Part shown: positions 41,555 to 50,568 of the stretch, in pieces
Position numbering within the stretch: the first letter of the stretch is position 1
Layout of the letters: the number at the start of each line of letters is the position of its first letter
From: an uncultured Paracoccaceae bacterium
GTDB lineage: Bacteria; Pseudomonadota; Alphaproteobacteria; Rhodobacterales; Rhodobacteraceae
Length of the DNA stretch: 64,000 bases
NCBI GenBank assembly: GCA_958439195.1
Contig: OY288157.1
Span: forward strand, 310,001 to 374,000
Direction of reading: 5' to 3'
Translations under genes and position numbers: made by a program
The notes under the pieces: model-generated
Database searches by the model: none
What the model saw: the letters and a program-made list of their open reading frames with translations, nothing else
Told to the model about the DNA's origin: nothing

Positions 41555-42631
41555 ATGACGGCAAAGGGTGTGCTTCCTTCACAGGCTTTACGCGTGCTGA
41601 TCGCCAAGGGGGCGATTTCCGCGGCCATTCCGATCACCGAGGCGCAGATTCAACCCGCCAGCATTGATCTGCGCCTGGGCACTGTGGCCTATCGGGTGCG
41701 GGCGTCTTTTCTGGCTGGACAGGGTCGCCGTGTGGCCGAACGCCTGACCGAGTTTGAGATGCACAGGGTAGACCTGACAGCCGGGGCGGTTCTGGAAAAG
41801 GGATGTGTCTATGTCATCCCGCTGATGGAAAGCCTTGCCCTGCCTGCGGGTGTGACAGCCGTGGCCAATGCCAAAAGTTCGACCGGGCGGTTGGACCTTC
41901 TGACACGGACCATTACCGATGGCGGAACGGAGTTCGACCGCATTCCCGAAGGCTATTCCGGCCCACTTTATGCCGAGGTGTGCCCAAAAAGTTTCTCCGT
42001 TCTGGTGCGCCCCGGAATGCGGCTGAACCAGATCCGGTTCCGGGATGGGCAGGCGGTTCTGGATGACGCCACATTGGCGCGGCTTCATGCGGACCAACCG
42101 TTGGTATCGGGTCAAGCGGTGATTTCCGAAGGTTTGGGATTTTCGGTCGACCTGCGCCCCGCAGAAGGTGATCTGGTCGGGTATCGCGCCAAGCCGCATA
42201 CCGGCGTCGTTGACCTTGATCTGATCGGTCACTATCCGGCGGCAGAGTTCTGGGAAGAAATCCACACAACCGAAGGGCGGATCATCCTTGACCCGGGGGC
42301 ATTCTATATACTGGTCAGCCGTGAGGCGGTGACCATCCCCCCGGATTACGCCGCTGAAATGGCACCATACCTGGCGATGGTTGGTGAATTTCGCGTGCAT
42401 TATGCCGGGTTCTTTGATCCGGGCTTTGGTCATGCCGATGCGGGCGGCGCCGGTTCGCGCGGGGTATTGGAGGTTCGCTGCCATGAGGCGCCCTTTGTCC
42501 TGGAACATGGGCAGGTCGTGGGGCGGCTGGTCTATGAACGCATGTCTGAACGTCCTGACACGCTTTATGGCCAGGCGATCAAGTCGAATTATCAGGGCCA
42601 GGGTTTGAAACTGGCCAAGCAATTCCGGTAA
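41555..42631 (+). CDS. dcd: 2'-deoxycytidine 5'-triphosphate deaminase (long, duplicated form)
   Basis: 358 aa from the ATG at 41555; the frame runs upstream through the tRNA, which is not coding. It deaminates dCTP to dUTP, feeding dTTP synthesis. The first half carries the Dcd signature IQPASIDLRLG, NAKSSTGRLDLLTR and GYSGPLYAEV. The second half repeats a similar jelly-roll (DLDLIGHYPAAEFWEEI, FYILVSREAV, GFFDPGFGH). About 360 aa is the usual alphaproteobacterial two-domain length, against 190 for E. coli. Confidence 0.88.
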   Translation: MTAKGVLPSQALRVLIAKGAISAAIPITEAQIQPASIDLRLGTVAYRVRASFLAGQGRRVAERLTEFEMHRVDLTAGAVLEKGCVYVIPLMESLALPAGVTAVANAKSSTGRLDLLTRTITDGGTEFDRIPEGYSGPLYAEVCPKSFSVLVRPGMRLNQIRFRDGQAVLDDATLARLHADQPLVSGQAVISEGLGFSVDLRPAEGDLVGYRAKPHTGVVDLDLIGHYPAAEFWEEIHTTEGRIILDPGAFYILVSREAVTIPPDYAAEMAPYLAMVGEFRVHYAGFFDPGFGHADAGGAGSRGVLEVRCHEAPFVLEHGQVVGRLVYERMSERPDTLYGQAIKSNYQGQGLKLAKQFR

Positions 42632-42637
42632 GCGGGC

Positions 42638-42850
42638 CTAGCGCCAAAAACGCCGCCCGATCTTCATCAGGTCATTCATCCGCTTTTGCGTGGCGCCCGT
42701 CTGTTGCGCGCGGCGACGGGCGTCATCCCTGGACAGGGGGGCATCACCCCCGGTCTTTCCCATGCGGTTGATGCCTTGACGCATGGCCTTGCCCAGGAAC
42801 TGGCGCAGCAAACGTCCACCCACCCCTTGCAAAAGTCTGTTCAAATCCAT
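42638..42850 (-). CDS. Small basic conserved protein
   Basis: 70 aa, MDLNRLLQGVGGRLLRQFLG with an amphipathic N-terminal helix and a very basic remainder (14 Arg, 4 Lys; ends KIGRRFWR). No domain recognised. It follows scpB after 16 nt and is probably co-transcribed with nagZ-scpA-scpB. The place occupied by tatABC in many relatives is taken by this gene here. Confidence 0.65.
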   Translation of the reverse strand: MDLNRLLQGVGGRLLRQFLGKAMRQGINRMGKTGGDAPLSRDDARRRAQQTGATQKRMNDLMKIGRRFWR

Positions 42851-42866
42851 CCGACAACTCCCTCAC

Positions 42867-43514
42867 TCAATCTTCGAACAACTCACTTTGTCCAGCGAGG
42901 CTTTCCTCATCCTCATCTGGGGATTGCATCGCGCCAGGCAAGGGGCGGTTGTCAAGAAGTCCGGCTGCCCGCAACTCCTTTAGCCCCGGCAGATCGCGCG
43001 CGGATTCAAGGCCAAAGTGATCCAGGAACTGTTCCGTCACCACAAATGTCACCGGGCGGCCCGGTGTCATGCGGCGGCGACCCAGGCGGATCCATTCCAG
43101 TTCCAGCAACTGATCGACGGTGCCACGCGACACGGCGACACCACGAATTTCCTCGATCTCGGCCCGCGTCACGGGCTGATGATAGGCGACGATGGCCAGC
43201 GTTTCGATCGCAGCGCGCGACAGTTTGCGCTGTTCCACGGTTTCCTTCTGCATCAAATGGCCAAGGTCGGCCGCGGTGCGAAAGGCATAGGCATCGCCAA
43301 CCCGCACCAGATGCACCCCCCGCCCCTCATACCGTTTGCGCAGATAGACCAAAGCCTCGGCCGGGTCACAACCATGCGGCATGCGGGCGACAAGCTCGGC
43401 CAGCGTGACCGGCTCAGCCGAAGCGAACAGAATAGCTTCAACCATCCTTTCCTGTTCCGCCATTGGCGGCGCCTCGAAAAGGCTGCGTTCAATCGGTTCA
43501 GGGGTGTCTGTCAT
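42867..43514 (-). CDS. scpB: Segregation and condensation protein B
   Basis: 215-aa winged-helix subunit of the SMC-ScpAB condensin that compacts and separates chromosomes. Key stretches are VEAILFASAEPVTLAELVAR, ETLAIVAYHQPVTRAEIEEI and RGVAVSRGTVDQLLE. The C-terminal 25 residues are acidic (DEDEESLAGQSELFED). It overlaps scpA by 4 nt. Confidence 0.93.
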   Translation of the reverse strand: MTDTPEPIERSLFEAPPMAEQERMVEAILFASAEPVTLAELVARMPHGCDPAEALVYLRKRYEGRGVHLVRVGDAYAFRTAADLGHLMQKETVEQRKLSRAAIETLAIVAYHQPVTRAEIEEIRGVAVSRGTVDQLLELEWIRLGRRRMTPGRPVTFVVTEQFLDHFGLESARDLPGLKELRAAGLLDNRPLPGAMQSPDEDEESLAGQSELFED

Positions 43515-44299
43515 CCGTCTTTCCGGCGCAACTGAATGGGGGCAAAGGTTTCACCCTGCCGCAGTTCGATCTGCCCACGCTTCGCCAATTCCAGCACGGC
43601 GGCAAAATGCGCCGCGGTGGAAGATCGGCGGCGCATCGGATTGCCATCCCACCCGTCAGGCAAGAAGGATGTCAGATCGGCCCATGCACCTGCAAAGCCG
43701 ATCATGCCGCGCAACCGATCCAAAGCCTGTTCCATCGTAAAGACATGGTCACGATCCATGACAAAGGGACGGAATTCATCCTTGGTGCGGATGCGGGCAT
43801 AGGCGCGCATCAGATCGATCAAGGTGGCCGAATAGGTGATGTGGCGTTGCCGGGTCACATCTTCGGGCAGGCCACGGGCAAAGAAATCCCGCCCTAACTG
43901 ATCCCGCGCCATCAGCCGAGCGGCCGCCTCGCGCATGGCTTGGAGGCGTTCAAGCTGAAATGCAAGATGGGCGGCCAATTCTTCGGCCGAGGGGCCATCC
44001 TCGCCCGGTTCAGGAGGGAGCAGCAACCGGGATTTCAAAAACGCCAGCCATGCCGCCATGACCAGATAATCCGCAGCAAGTTCAATGCGCAAGGCGCGGG
44101 CGCGTTCCACGAAGCCCAGATACTGATCGGCCAGTTGCAGGATCGAGATACGGCGCAGATCAACCTTTTGCGTGCGTGTCAGCATCAGCAAAAGATCAAG
44201 CGGACCCTCAAAGCCATCGACATCGACGATCAACGCCTCGGCCGACAGGCGTTCTGTCGGGGACAGCCGTTCTTCGCCGGACCAGTCGTCATCAGCCAT
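43511..44299 (-). CDS. scpA: Segregation and condensation protein A
   Basis: 262-aa kleisin subunit bridging SMC heads. The N-terminal signature is DGFEGPLDLLLMLTRTQKVD, followed by ISILQLADQYLGFVERA and LAADYLVMAAWLAFLKSRLL. The C-terminal winged helix includes TSFLPDGW and TAAHFAAVLELAKRGQIELR. It overlaps nagZ by 8 nt and scpB by 4 nt. Confidence 0.93.
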   Translation of the reverse strand: MADDDWSGEERLSPTERLSAEALIVDVDGFEGPLDLLLMLTRTQKVDLRRISILQLADQYLGFVERARALRIELAADYLVMAAWLAFLKSRLLLPPEPGEDGPSAEELAAHLAFQLERLQAMREAAARLMARDQLGRDFFARGLPEDVTRQRHITYSATLIDLMRAYARIRTKDEFRPFVMDRDHVFTMEQALDRLRGMIGFAGAWADLTSFLPDGWDGNPMRRRSSTAAHFAAVLELAKRGQIELRQGETFAPIQLRRKDG

Positions 44300-45308
44300 G
44301 CGCGGGTTCCTGAAGGATCATCGCAAGGTCGGCTTCAAGCGCCGCGATGTCAACAGGATCAGGGATGTGGCGCGCAGCAAGGGCGGCTGTGGCGCGCGAT
44401 TGGGTGTCCGGCCGCATGGTGCCTGCCGCAGAGGCGACAGCCTGCATTTCTGCAAGATCACCCTTGCAATGCAAGGCGATGTCGCACCCCGCTGCAATCG
44501 ACCGCGCGGCGCGATCCGCAAGGGTGCCTGCCAAAGCCTGCATGTTCAGATCATCGGTCAGAAGCAGGCCGCGAAATCCGATCGTTTCACGAATTTCCCG
44601 GATCATCGCCGGCGACTGGGTGGCGGGGTTTTCGGCATCATGGGCCGCAAAGACGATATGCGCCGTCATGGCCATCGGCAGGTCGTTCAGCGCCTGAAAC
44701 GGGGCGAAATCCGTTGTATTCAACTTTGCCGCATCGACATGCACCGTGGGCAGGTCGTGATGGGTATCTGCTGTAGACCGGCCATGTCCCGGCATATGCT
44801 TGACCACCGGCAAAACCCCACCCGCCAGATGCGCATCTGCCACGGCGCGGGCAATGGCGGCCACCTGTGCGGGGTCGCTGCCATAGCAGCGGTTGCGCAA
44901 GAAGGGGTGCGTGACATCCGATGAAAGATCGGCACATGGGGCGCAATTGCCATCAATCCCCACCGCGCGCAGTTCGGCGGCGATGATGCGGGACCGGATC
45001 GCCATGCCACGGGCGGCATGATGGCCAGAGCGGGCCACCTGATCCAGCGGTGGCAGCCATTCGCGCCAATGCGGGGCACGCAAGCGTTGGACCCGGCCAC
45101 CTTCCTGATCGACAAGGATTGGCGCCTCGCGCCCGACCGCATCCCGCAAGTCATTGGCCAGACGGCGCAATTGCACCGGGTCTTCGACATTTCGGGCAAA
45201 GATGATGAAACCAAAAGGATCGGCGTCACGGAAAAAGGCGCGTTCATCGACAGACAGAACCGCCCCGGCGCAGCCGAATATCGCCGCCCCCGTGCCGATA
45301 GCGTTCAT
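44292..45308 (-). CDS. nagZ: Beta-N-acetylhexosaminidase, GH3
   Basis: 338-aa cytoplasmic enzyme that removes N-acetylglucosamine from anhydro-muropeptides in cell-wall recycling. The general acid/base motif is KHMPGHGRSTADTHHDLP and the nucleophile Asp is in LLTDDLNMQAL. Length equals the family norm. It is translationally coupled to the SPOR protein gene (4-nt overlap) and to scpA. Confidence 0.93.
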   Translation of the reverse strand: MNAIGTGAAIFGCAGAVLSVDERAFFRDADPFGFIIFARNVEDPVQLRRLANDLRDAVGREAPILVDQEGGRVQRLRAPHWREWLPPLDQVARSGHHAARGMAIRSRIIAAELRAVGIDGNCAPCADLSSDVTHPFLRNRCYGSDPAQVAAIARAVADAHLAGGVLPVVKHMPGHGRSTADTHHDLPTVHVDAAKLNTTDFAPFQALNDLPMAMTAHIVFAAHDAENPATQSPAMIREIRETIGFRGLLLTDDLNMQALAGTLADRAARSIAAGCDIALHCKGDLAEMQAVASAAGTMRPDTQSRATAALAARHIPDPVDIAALEADLAMILQEPAHG

Positions 45309-46276
45309 CTTTGTTCAACCGGAATACAGGATGCGTTCTGGTCTAGCAGCGTGGTGCAAAACCCCCGCGCGGCTGTTTCACCGGAAAAACCATGGGCGCG
45401 CAGACGATAGAAGGTGCGCCCCCCGCTTTCCGCAGCCTGAACGACAAGGGACTTTCCCTCCATCACCGGGCCGAACTGGTTGGCAAGTTTCATCCATTCT
45501 GAACGCGCCTGTTCCGGCGTGTCAAACGCCCCCAGTTGCACCAGACGGGTTCCGCTGGGGATGGTGGCGGGGTCAATCTCGGACCCAGTGGTGGCCCCTG
45601 TGGCAGCCCCTGTGGCGGCGGCAACGGGGACGGCATCTGTCACGGCGACTGACAGATCGACATCAGTAACCGTAGCGGGGCGCGCGCGCGGGCGGATCGT
45701 TGCACCGGCGGATGGCTGTGCAACAACATCGGCACCATCAGCCGATGGCACCGGTTCGGCCAACGCCTCGGCCAGGGCCTGCGCGACGGCATCCGGGTCG
45801 GGGCCAAGCGGGTCTTCGTCAACTGTTGCGGCAGGTGCAGTTACAGGAACAGGCACCGCTGCCAAAGCGGGCGCGGCCTCAACCACCGCATTCGGATCAA
45901 GCGGGGAAAGCCCGGCGCTGTCTTCGGGTGTCAATTCCAGGGGGCGCGGGGCAAGGACCAGACGGTCGGGCGGCGGGGCGGCGGCGCCAAGGGCGGCAAT
46001 GGTGTTCACAGCCAGACCCTGATGGTCGGCCACTTCGCCGCCGGGATTTTCCGGGGCGATCCGCATGGGGCCGGCGATGGCGCGCACGACCGGCACACCA
46101 TTCACATCGCGCACTGCAAGTTTGTATCCCCAGGCGCCCAGGCCAATGACAAGCGCCACGGAACACGCCGCGCCCGCCAGATGCGTAAACCGCGTGAGCC
46201 GCCCAGAGGTAAGCCCCTGAGAAGACCATCCCGTAGGATGGCCCGAATCGAAATCATCGAAATCCACGTCCGCCAT
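45305..46276 (-). CDS. SPOR-domain membrane protein
   Basis: 323 aa from the ATG at 46276 (MADVDFDDFDSG), with AAGAGG upstream. It has a cytoplasmic N-terminus of about 35 residues, one helix (FTHLAGAACSVALVIGLGAW), a long Ala/Pro/Val-rich periplasmic linker (about 85-245) and a C-terminal SPOR domain (GTRLVQLGAFDTPEQARSEW ... FYRLRAHGF) that binds denuded septal peptidoglycan. The place between argS and nagZ is conserved in the group. Its role is in cell division or wall maintenance. Confidence 0.88.
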   Translation of the reverse strand: MADVDFDDFDSGHPTGWSSQGLTSGRLTRFTHLAGAACSVALVIGLGAWGYKLAVRDVNGVPVVRAIAGPMRIAPENPGGEVADHQGLAVNTIAALGAAAPPPDRLVLAPRPLELTPEDSAGLSPLDPNAVVEAAPALAAVPVPVTAPAATVDEDPLGPDPDAVAQALAEALAEPVPSADGADVVAQPSAGATIRPRARPATVTDVDLSVAVTDAVPVAAATGAATGATTGSEIDPATIPSGTRLVQLGAFDTPEQARSEWMKLANQFGPVMEGKSLVVQAAESGGRTFYRLRAHGFSGETAARGFCTTLLDQNASCIPVEQR

Positions 46277-46351
46277 GCCATGCCTCTTGCGGGATGCGAT
46301 ACGTGCCACATCCGCTTTGTTCGCCTGCTCGTCCGGGCGGGTGGCTGTTGA

Positions 46352-48097
46352 TCAGCGCATTTCCTCAACCGGCGTGACACCCAAGATACCAAGACCGGCG
46401 CAAATGACAACGGAAACGCTGCGCGCAAGGGCAATTTTCGCCTGAGACGTGGCGATATCGCCGTCCTGAATGAAGCGAAGGCTGCTGTCATCATTGCCAC
46501 GGTTCCAAAGCCCGTGAAAATCGGAGGCGAGTTCGTAGAGGTAAAAGGCCACGCGATGCGGTTCGTTGTTGCGGGAGGCGATTTCCACCAGACGCGGCCA
46601 TTCGGCGATCTTGCGGGCCATTGCCAATTCCGCCTCATGCGTGAGGATGGAAATGTCGGCGGCCAGAAGCGATTGATCAGACACGTCAATTCCGGCGTCG
46701 CGCGCCTTGCGCAGAACCGAATTTATCCGGGCATTGGCGTATTGCACATAAAAGACCGGGTTGTCCTTTGACTGTTCCAGCACCTTGTCGAAGTCAAAAT
46801 CCAGCGCGGCATCGTTCTTGCGGGTCAGCATTACAAAGCGGGTGACATCCGCCCCCGCCTGTTCCACCACATCGCGCAGGGTGACGAAAGTCCCTGCCCG
46901 CTTGGACATCTTGAAGGGTTCGCCGTTCTTGTAGAGCTTGACCAGTTGGATCAGCTTGATGTCCAGCGGCACCCGGCCGTTCGACAGGGCCGAGACGGCG
47001 GCCTTCATGCGTTTGACATAGCCGCCGTGGTCGGCACCGAAAATATCGATCAGCGCGTCAAAGCCACGCTCAACTTTATCATAATGATAGGCGATGTCGG
47101 GGGCAAAATAGGTCCAACCGCCATCGGATTTCTTGACCGGACGATCGACATCATCGCCGTGTGCGGTGGAACGGAACAGGGTCTGTTCGCGGGGTTCCCA
47201 ATCTTCGGGCGTCTTTCCTTTTGGCGGTTCAAGGATGCCTTCATAGATCAGGCCCTGGGCGCGCAGTCGATCAATCGCAGCTTCGATCTTGCCGGTGCCA
47301 TAGAGTGCCTTTTCCGAAGAATAGACATCCATTTCGACCCCCAAAACCCTGAGATCGTTACGGATTTCTGCCATCATCAATTCGGTCGCAAAGTCGCGCA
47401 CTTCGGTCAGCCAGACAGATTCCGGCTGATCCAGCAGGGTGGCGCCGTATTTATCCTTGAGCGCCTCTCCGACGGGGATGAGGTAATCGCCGGGATACAG
47501 ACCTTCGCGGATTTCCGGTTCAAGGCCGTTTGCTTCGCGGTAGCGTTCAAAGGCGGAGCGGGCCAGGACATCGACCTGCGCGCCACCGTCGTTGATGTAA
47601 TATTCACGGGTGACATCCCAGCCGGTAAAGGCCAGTAGCCGCGCCAAGGCATCGCCAAAGACCGCGCCGCGCACATGGCCCACATGCATCGGGCCGGTCG
47701 GGTTGGCAGAAACAAACTCGACGTTCACCCGCAACCCCTGCCCCAATGAGGAGCGGCCGTAATCCACCCCTTGGGTCAGGGTGGCGCGCAGCAGGTTGTG
47801 CCAGACCGCCGGATCGAGCCGCAGGTTCAGAAAGCCCGGACCGGCCACATCGGCCCCGGCGATGCGCGGGTCTTGCATCAGGCGCGCGGCCAGCGCATCG
47901 GCGATGATGCGGGGTTGCAGGCCCGATGGTTTGGCCAGCACCATGGCCGCATTGGTGGCCATGTCGCCGTGGGCGGCATCGCGCGGCGGCTCTACCGCCA
48001 CAGCGGCGAGGTCTAGTCCGGCGGGAAGCGTTCCCTGCGCGGCCAGATCGTCGAGCGCCGCGATGACAAGCTCCCGGATATCCGAGAAGAGGTTCAT
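46352..48097 (-). CDS. argS: Arginyl-tRNA synthetase
   Basis: 581-aa class I synthetase. The start is the ATG at 48097 (MNLFSDIRELVIAALDDLAA), the Add-1 domain. The HIGH-type motif is HVGHVRGAVFGDAL, and the KMSK-like loop is KMSKRAGTFVTL (MSKR, common in ArgRS). The C-terminal DALR anticodon domain begins about residue 465. Length is standard. Confidence 0.95.
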   Translation of the reverse strand: MNLFSDIRELVIAALDDLAAQGTLPAGLDLAAVAVEPPRDAAHGDMATNAAMVLAKPSGLQPRIIADALAARLMQDPRIAGADVAGPGFLNLRLDPAVWHNLLRATLTQGVDYGRSSLGQGLRVNVEFVSANPTGPMHVGHVRGAVFGDALARLLAFTGWDVTREYYINDGGAQVDVLARSAFERYREANGLEPEIREGLYPGDYLIPVGEALKDKYGATLLDQPESVWLTEVRDFATELMMAEIRNDLRVLGVEMDVYSSEKALYGTGKIEAAIDRLRAQGLIYEGILEPPKGKTPEDWEPREQTLFRSTAHGDDVDRPVKKSDGGWTYFAPDIAYHYDKVERGFDALIDIFGADHGGYVKRMKAAVSALSNGRVPLDIKLIQLVKLYKNGEPFKMSKRAGTFVTLRDVVEQAGADVTRFVMLTRKNDAALDFDFDKVLEQSKDNPVFYVQYANARINSVLRKARDAGIDVSDQSLLAADISILTHEAELAMARKIAEWPRLVEIASRNNEPHRVAFYLYELASDFHGLWNRGNDDSSLRFIQDGDIATSQAKIALARSVSVVICAGLGILGVTPVEEMR

Positions 48098-48165
48098 TTG
48101 ATCACATTCCTGTCTGCTTGCCTTGGGCAATGCCAGAGGCAACCAGACAGGTCAAGGATCGGCCT

Positions 48166-48540
48166 TCAGGACGGGGTGTCGGGCAGCCCCGATTCCGGCA
48201 CAGTCTCTGGTCCTTTGGGGGGCGTGCGATGGCGCAGGTGATGCGCTTCGCGTGCGCCGAAATGACCGGCGATGATGCCGCCAACCAGCCACCACAATTC
48301 GACAGGCGCCGCTTGCAGCGCGGCCATGCGGCGCGCAAAACCGGCAGGGTCAAGCATGGCGAACAGCAGCATCGAGATGGCACCAAAGGCCAGAACCGGG
48401 CGCGGCAGGCGATTGGCGGCGTCGATCAGCCGGTCATAGCGACCAGCCTGAACATCGTTCATCACCTGTGGGGAAAGGCTGTCGGCGAGCGTCTTGAGAA
48501 GGGTGCCGGCGGGCGCATCCGTTTTTCCGATCAGATCCAT
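48166..48540 (-). CDS. GTA-type holin family protein
   Basis: 124 aa. Three possible membrane segments are centred on VLAFGAISMLLFAML (about 50-65), a less hydrophobic N-terminal helix and VELWWLVGGIIAGHFGA (about 80-97), the layout of the GTA_holin_3TM family that permeabilises the membrane for gene-transfer-agent lysis. The C-terminus is polar and charged (HHLRHRTPPKGPETVPESG). It overlaps by 10 nt the upstream endolysin-like gene. No other GTA genes are in the window. Confidence 0.75.
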   Translation of the reverse strand: MDLIGKTDAPAGTLLKTLADSLSPQVMNDVQAGRYDRLIDAANRLPRPVLAFGAISMLLFAMLDPAGFARRMAALQAAPVELWWLVGGIIAGHFGAREAHHLRHRTPPKGPETVPESGLPDTPS

Positions 48541-48995
48541 GAGGCAAGCCTTTTCTGATGTTCCACAAGGGAAAGGTGAATGTCAGGGGGAAGGAACGCC
48601 TCTGCCGCCGTGATGCGGGCGCCCTTTGTGCCGTTGGGACCGGCCACAAGAGGGCGCAGGGCGCGGTTGGTGCGGGCAAAGGCATAGGCCTGATCACGAC
48701 GGGCGCGGGCGCAGGCATGCAGGATACCGGCGCCAAGCCGTGTCACGGCGCTGCGTGCGGCGCGCAGGGTGACAGGGCAGATGATGCCGGTGCGCGGGCA
48801 GGTTTCGCCCTTGTCGTTCAGCACGTCTTGCAGGCTGATGATGGCGTGACGGGCGGCCAGAAGGTAGTGATCGAATACAAAGGGTTGCAGCATGTCCGGC
48901 AGGGCCTGGATGCCGGTTGCGCGGAAGTGACGGTCCAGCAAGGCCTGGGCGGCGTCGCCTGCGCTTTCGGTGGCAATGTCTTCGACGGATTTCAT
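48531..48995 (-). CDS. GH108-like endolysin homologue lacking the catalytic segment
   Basis: 154 aa. The first ten residues (MKSVEDIATE) and the part from about residue 20 (DRHFRATGIQALPDMLQPFV, FDHYLLAARHAIISLQDVL, ICPVTLRAARSAV) follow the GH108/PG-binding_3 endolysins of gene transfer agents and phages. The intervening roughly 50-60 residues that carry the catalytic Glu (REGGYVNDPxDPGG) are absent, apparently by an in-frame deletion. The reading frame is intact, so it is either a decayed lysin or a non-catalytic partner of the neighbouring holin. Confidence 0.65.
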   Translation of the reverse strand: MKSVEDIATESAGDAAQALLDRHFRATGIQALPDMLQPFVFDHYLLAARHAIISLQDVLNDKGETCPRTGIICPVTLRAARSAVTRLGAGILHACARARRDQAYAFARTNRALRPLVAGPNGTKGARITAAEAFLPPDIHLSLVEHQKRLASWI

Positions 48996-49069
48996 GCAGC
49001 CTCCTGTTGCCTGTGATGCAGGCAGAAGGTGCAGGTCAGCGGTTAAGGCGGTTGTTAGGGACCGTGCGG

Positions 49070-49531
49070 TCAGCTGTCCGAGGCATCCGGGTCAACATAG
49101 ACCCCCTGTTCCTTCAGCGCGTCGACAACTTCGGACGGCATGTAGGTTTCATCATGTTTTGCAAGGATTTCCGTGGCGATGAAGGTGCCATTGACCATGC
49201 TGCCGGTGCCGACCATGCCCTGCCCTTCGGCAAAGAGATCGGGCAGAATCCCGGTATAGGACACCGGGACGGATTGGTTCATGTCGGTAACGGTGAAGGT
49301 GACCGCCTCGCCCTGCCCCCGGACGATGGACCCTTCTGCCACCAGGCCGCCGATGCGGAACACTTCGTTTTCCGGTGGCGGAATTTCGACCACCTGGGTG
49401 GGAGAGCGGAAGAAGTTGATGCCGTCGCGCATGGCATAGCCGATCAAGGCGGTGGACAGCACCAAGGCCACCGCGGCAAGCGCGATAATCTGGATACGGC
49501 GTTGTTTTTTCAACCCTTTCAGACCGGCCAT
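49070..49531 (-). CDS. ccmE: Cytochrome c maturation haem chaperone
   Basis: 153-aa periplasmic haem carrier anchored by one N-terminal helix (about 12-32). The covalent haem-binding His is in ILAKHDETYMP (HxxxY motif), and the OB-fold segment FRIGGLVAEGSIVRG is present. The C-terminus is acidic. It lies 8 nt after argC, away from other ccm genes, as in several Rhodobacteraceae. Confidence 0.95.
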   Translation of the reverse strand: MAGLKGLKKQRRIQIIALAAVALVLSTALIGYAMRDGINFFRSPTQVVEIPPPENEVFRIGGLVAEGSIVRGQGEAVTFTVTDMNQSVPVSYTGILPDLFAEGQGMVGTGSMVNGTFIATEILAKHDETYMPSEVVDALKEQGVYVDPDASDS

Positions 49532-49539
49532 GATCCCTC

Positions 49540-50568
49540 CTACGGGAAGATTGGGGCGAACATCAGCCCTTGGGTTTCGGGCAGGCCCAGCATCAGATTG
49601 GCATTCTGGATCGCCTGACCGGAGGAGCCTTTGGTCAGGTTATCCAGCACGGCGATGATGGTGGTGCGTCCGGGGACGCGGTCGCCGATCACGCCGATAT
49701 GGCAGTAGTTGGACCCTGCAATATCGCGTGTCGAGGGGAGTGCGCCAAAGGGTAGCACCTTGAGGAAAGGTTCGTGTTCGTAAGCGGTTGAAAGGGTTTG
49801 ATGAACCACCTGCGGGTCACCTTTGACATAGACCGTCGCCAGGATGCCGCGGTTCATCGGCAAAAGGTGCGGCGTGAAGCGGATCTGCACGGAACGGCCT
49901 GCCAAGGCGCTGAATTCCTGATCGAATTCGCCAAGGTGGCGGTGTTTGCCGCCTGCGGAATAGCTATGGGTGCCACCAGAGAGTTCCGCGTGCAGCAGGT
50001 TTTCCTTGAGCGACCGCCCTGCCCCGCTGACCCCTGCCTTCAGGTCGATCAGGATGTCATCCAGATCAATGCAACCCTTTGAAATCAGGGGGCGAAGGGC
50101 GTATTGACCGGTGGCCGCATTGCAACCGGTTCCGGCGACAAGGCGGGCCTTGCGGATCGCGTCGCGGTAGAATTCCGTCAAGCCATAGACGGCTTCGGCC
50201 TGCAGGTCGGGGGCGGTGTGGGGTTGGCCATACCATTTTTCGTATTCCACCGGATCGCGGAGGCGGAAATCGGCGGAGAGGTCCACGATCTTGAGGGTGC
50301 GCGGGAGGGCGGCCACCACCTGTTGCGTGGTGGCGTGGGGCAGCGCACAGAAGCAGAGGTCGATCTGCGAGAAGTCGATATCGTCGATCTTGACCAGCTT
50401 TGGCAGGGTCAGGTGGCGCAGGAAGGGAAAGACGTCGGCCATCGCCATGCCGGCCTTACGGTCAGCAGAAAGGGCTTTGATTTCAAGGCCTTCATGTGTG
50501 GCGATCAGGCGGACGAGTTCCGCGCCGGTATAGCCGGATGCCCCGAGGATGGCGACTTTTGCGGTCAT
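49540..50568 (-). CDS. argC: N-acetyl-gamma-glutamyl-phosphate reductase
   Basis: 342-aa NADPH-dependent enzyme of arginine synthesis reducing N-acetylglutamyl phosphate to the semialdehyde. The Rossmann start is KVAILGASGYTGAEL, the catalytic cysteine is in VAGTGCNAATGQYALRPL, and the conserved HSYSAGGKHRHLGE segment is present. Length is normal. Confidence 0.95.
   Translation of the reverse strand: MTAKVAILGASGYTGAELVRLIATHEGLEIKALSADRKAGMAMADVFPFLRHLTLPKLVKIDDIDFSQIDLCFCALPHATTQQVVAALPRTLKIVDLSADFRLRDPVEYEKWYGQPHTAPDLQAEAVYGLTEFYRDAIRKARLVAGTGCNAATGQYALRPLISKGCIDLDDILIDLKAGVSGAGRSLKENLLHAELSGGTHSYSAGGKHRHLGEFDQEFSALAGRSVQIRFTPHLLPMNRGILATVYVKGDPQVVHQTLSTAYEHEPFLKVLPFGALPSTRDIAGSNYCHIGVIGDRVPGRTTIIAVLDNLTKGSSGQAIQNANLMLGLPETQGLMFAPIFP

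Noticed and set aside
36000..42000. oriC near the skew change
   Set aside because: No cluster of TTATCCACA-type DnaA boxes, no A/T-rich unwinding region and no dnaA or parAB were found, so the skew change is reported without naming an origin.
42638..42850. TatA-like protein next to scpB
   Set aside because: The position suggests Tat genes, but the sequence has no membrane helix, only a basic amphipathic segment.
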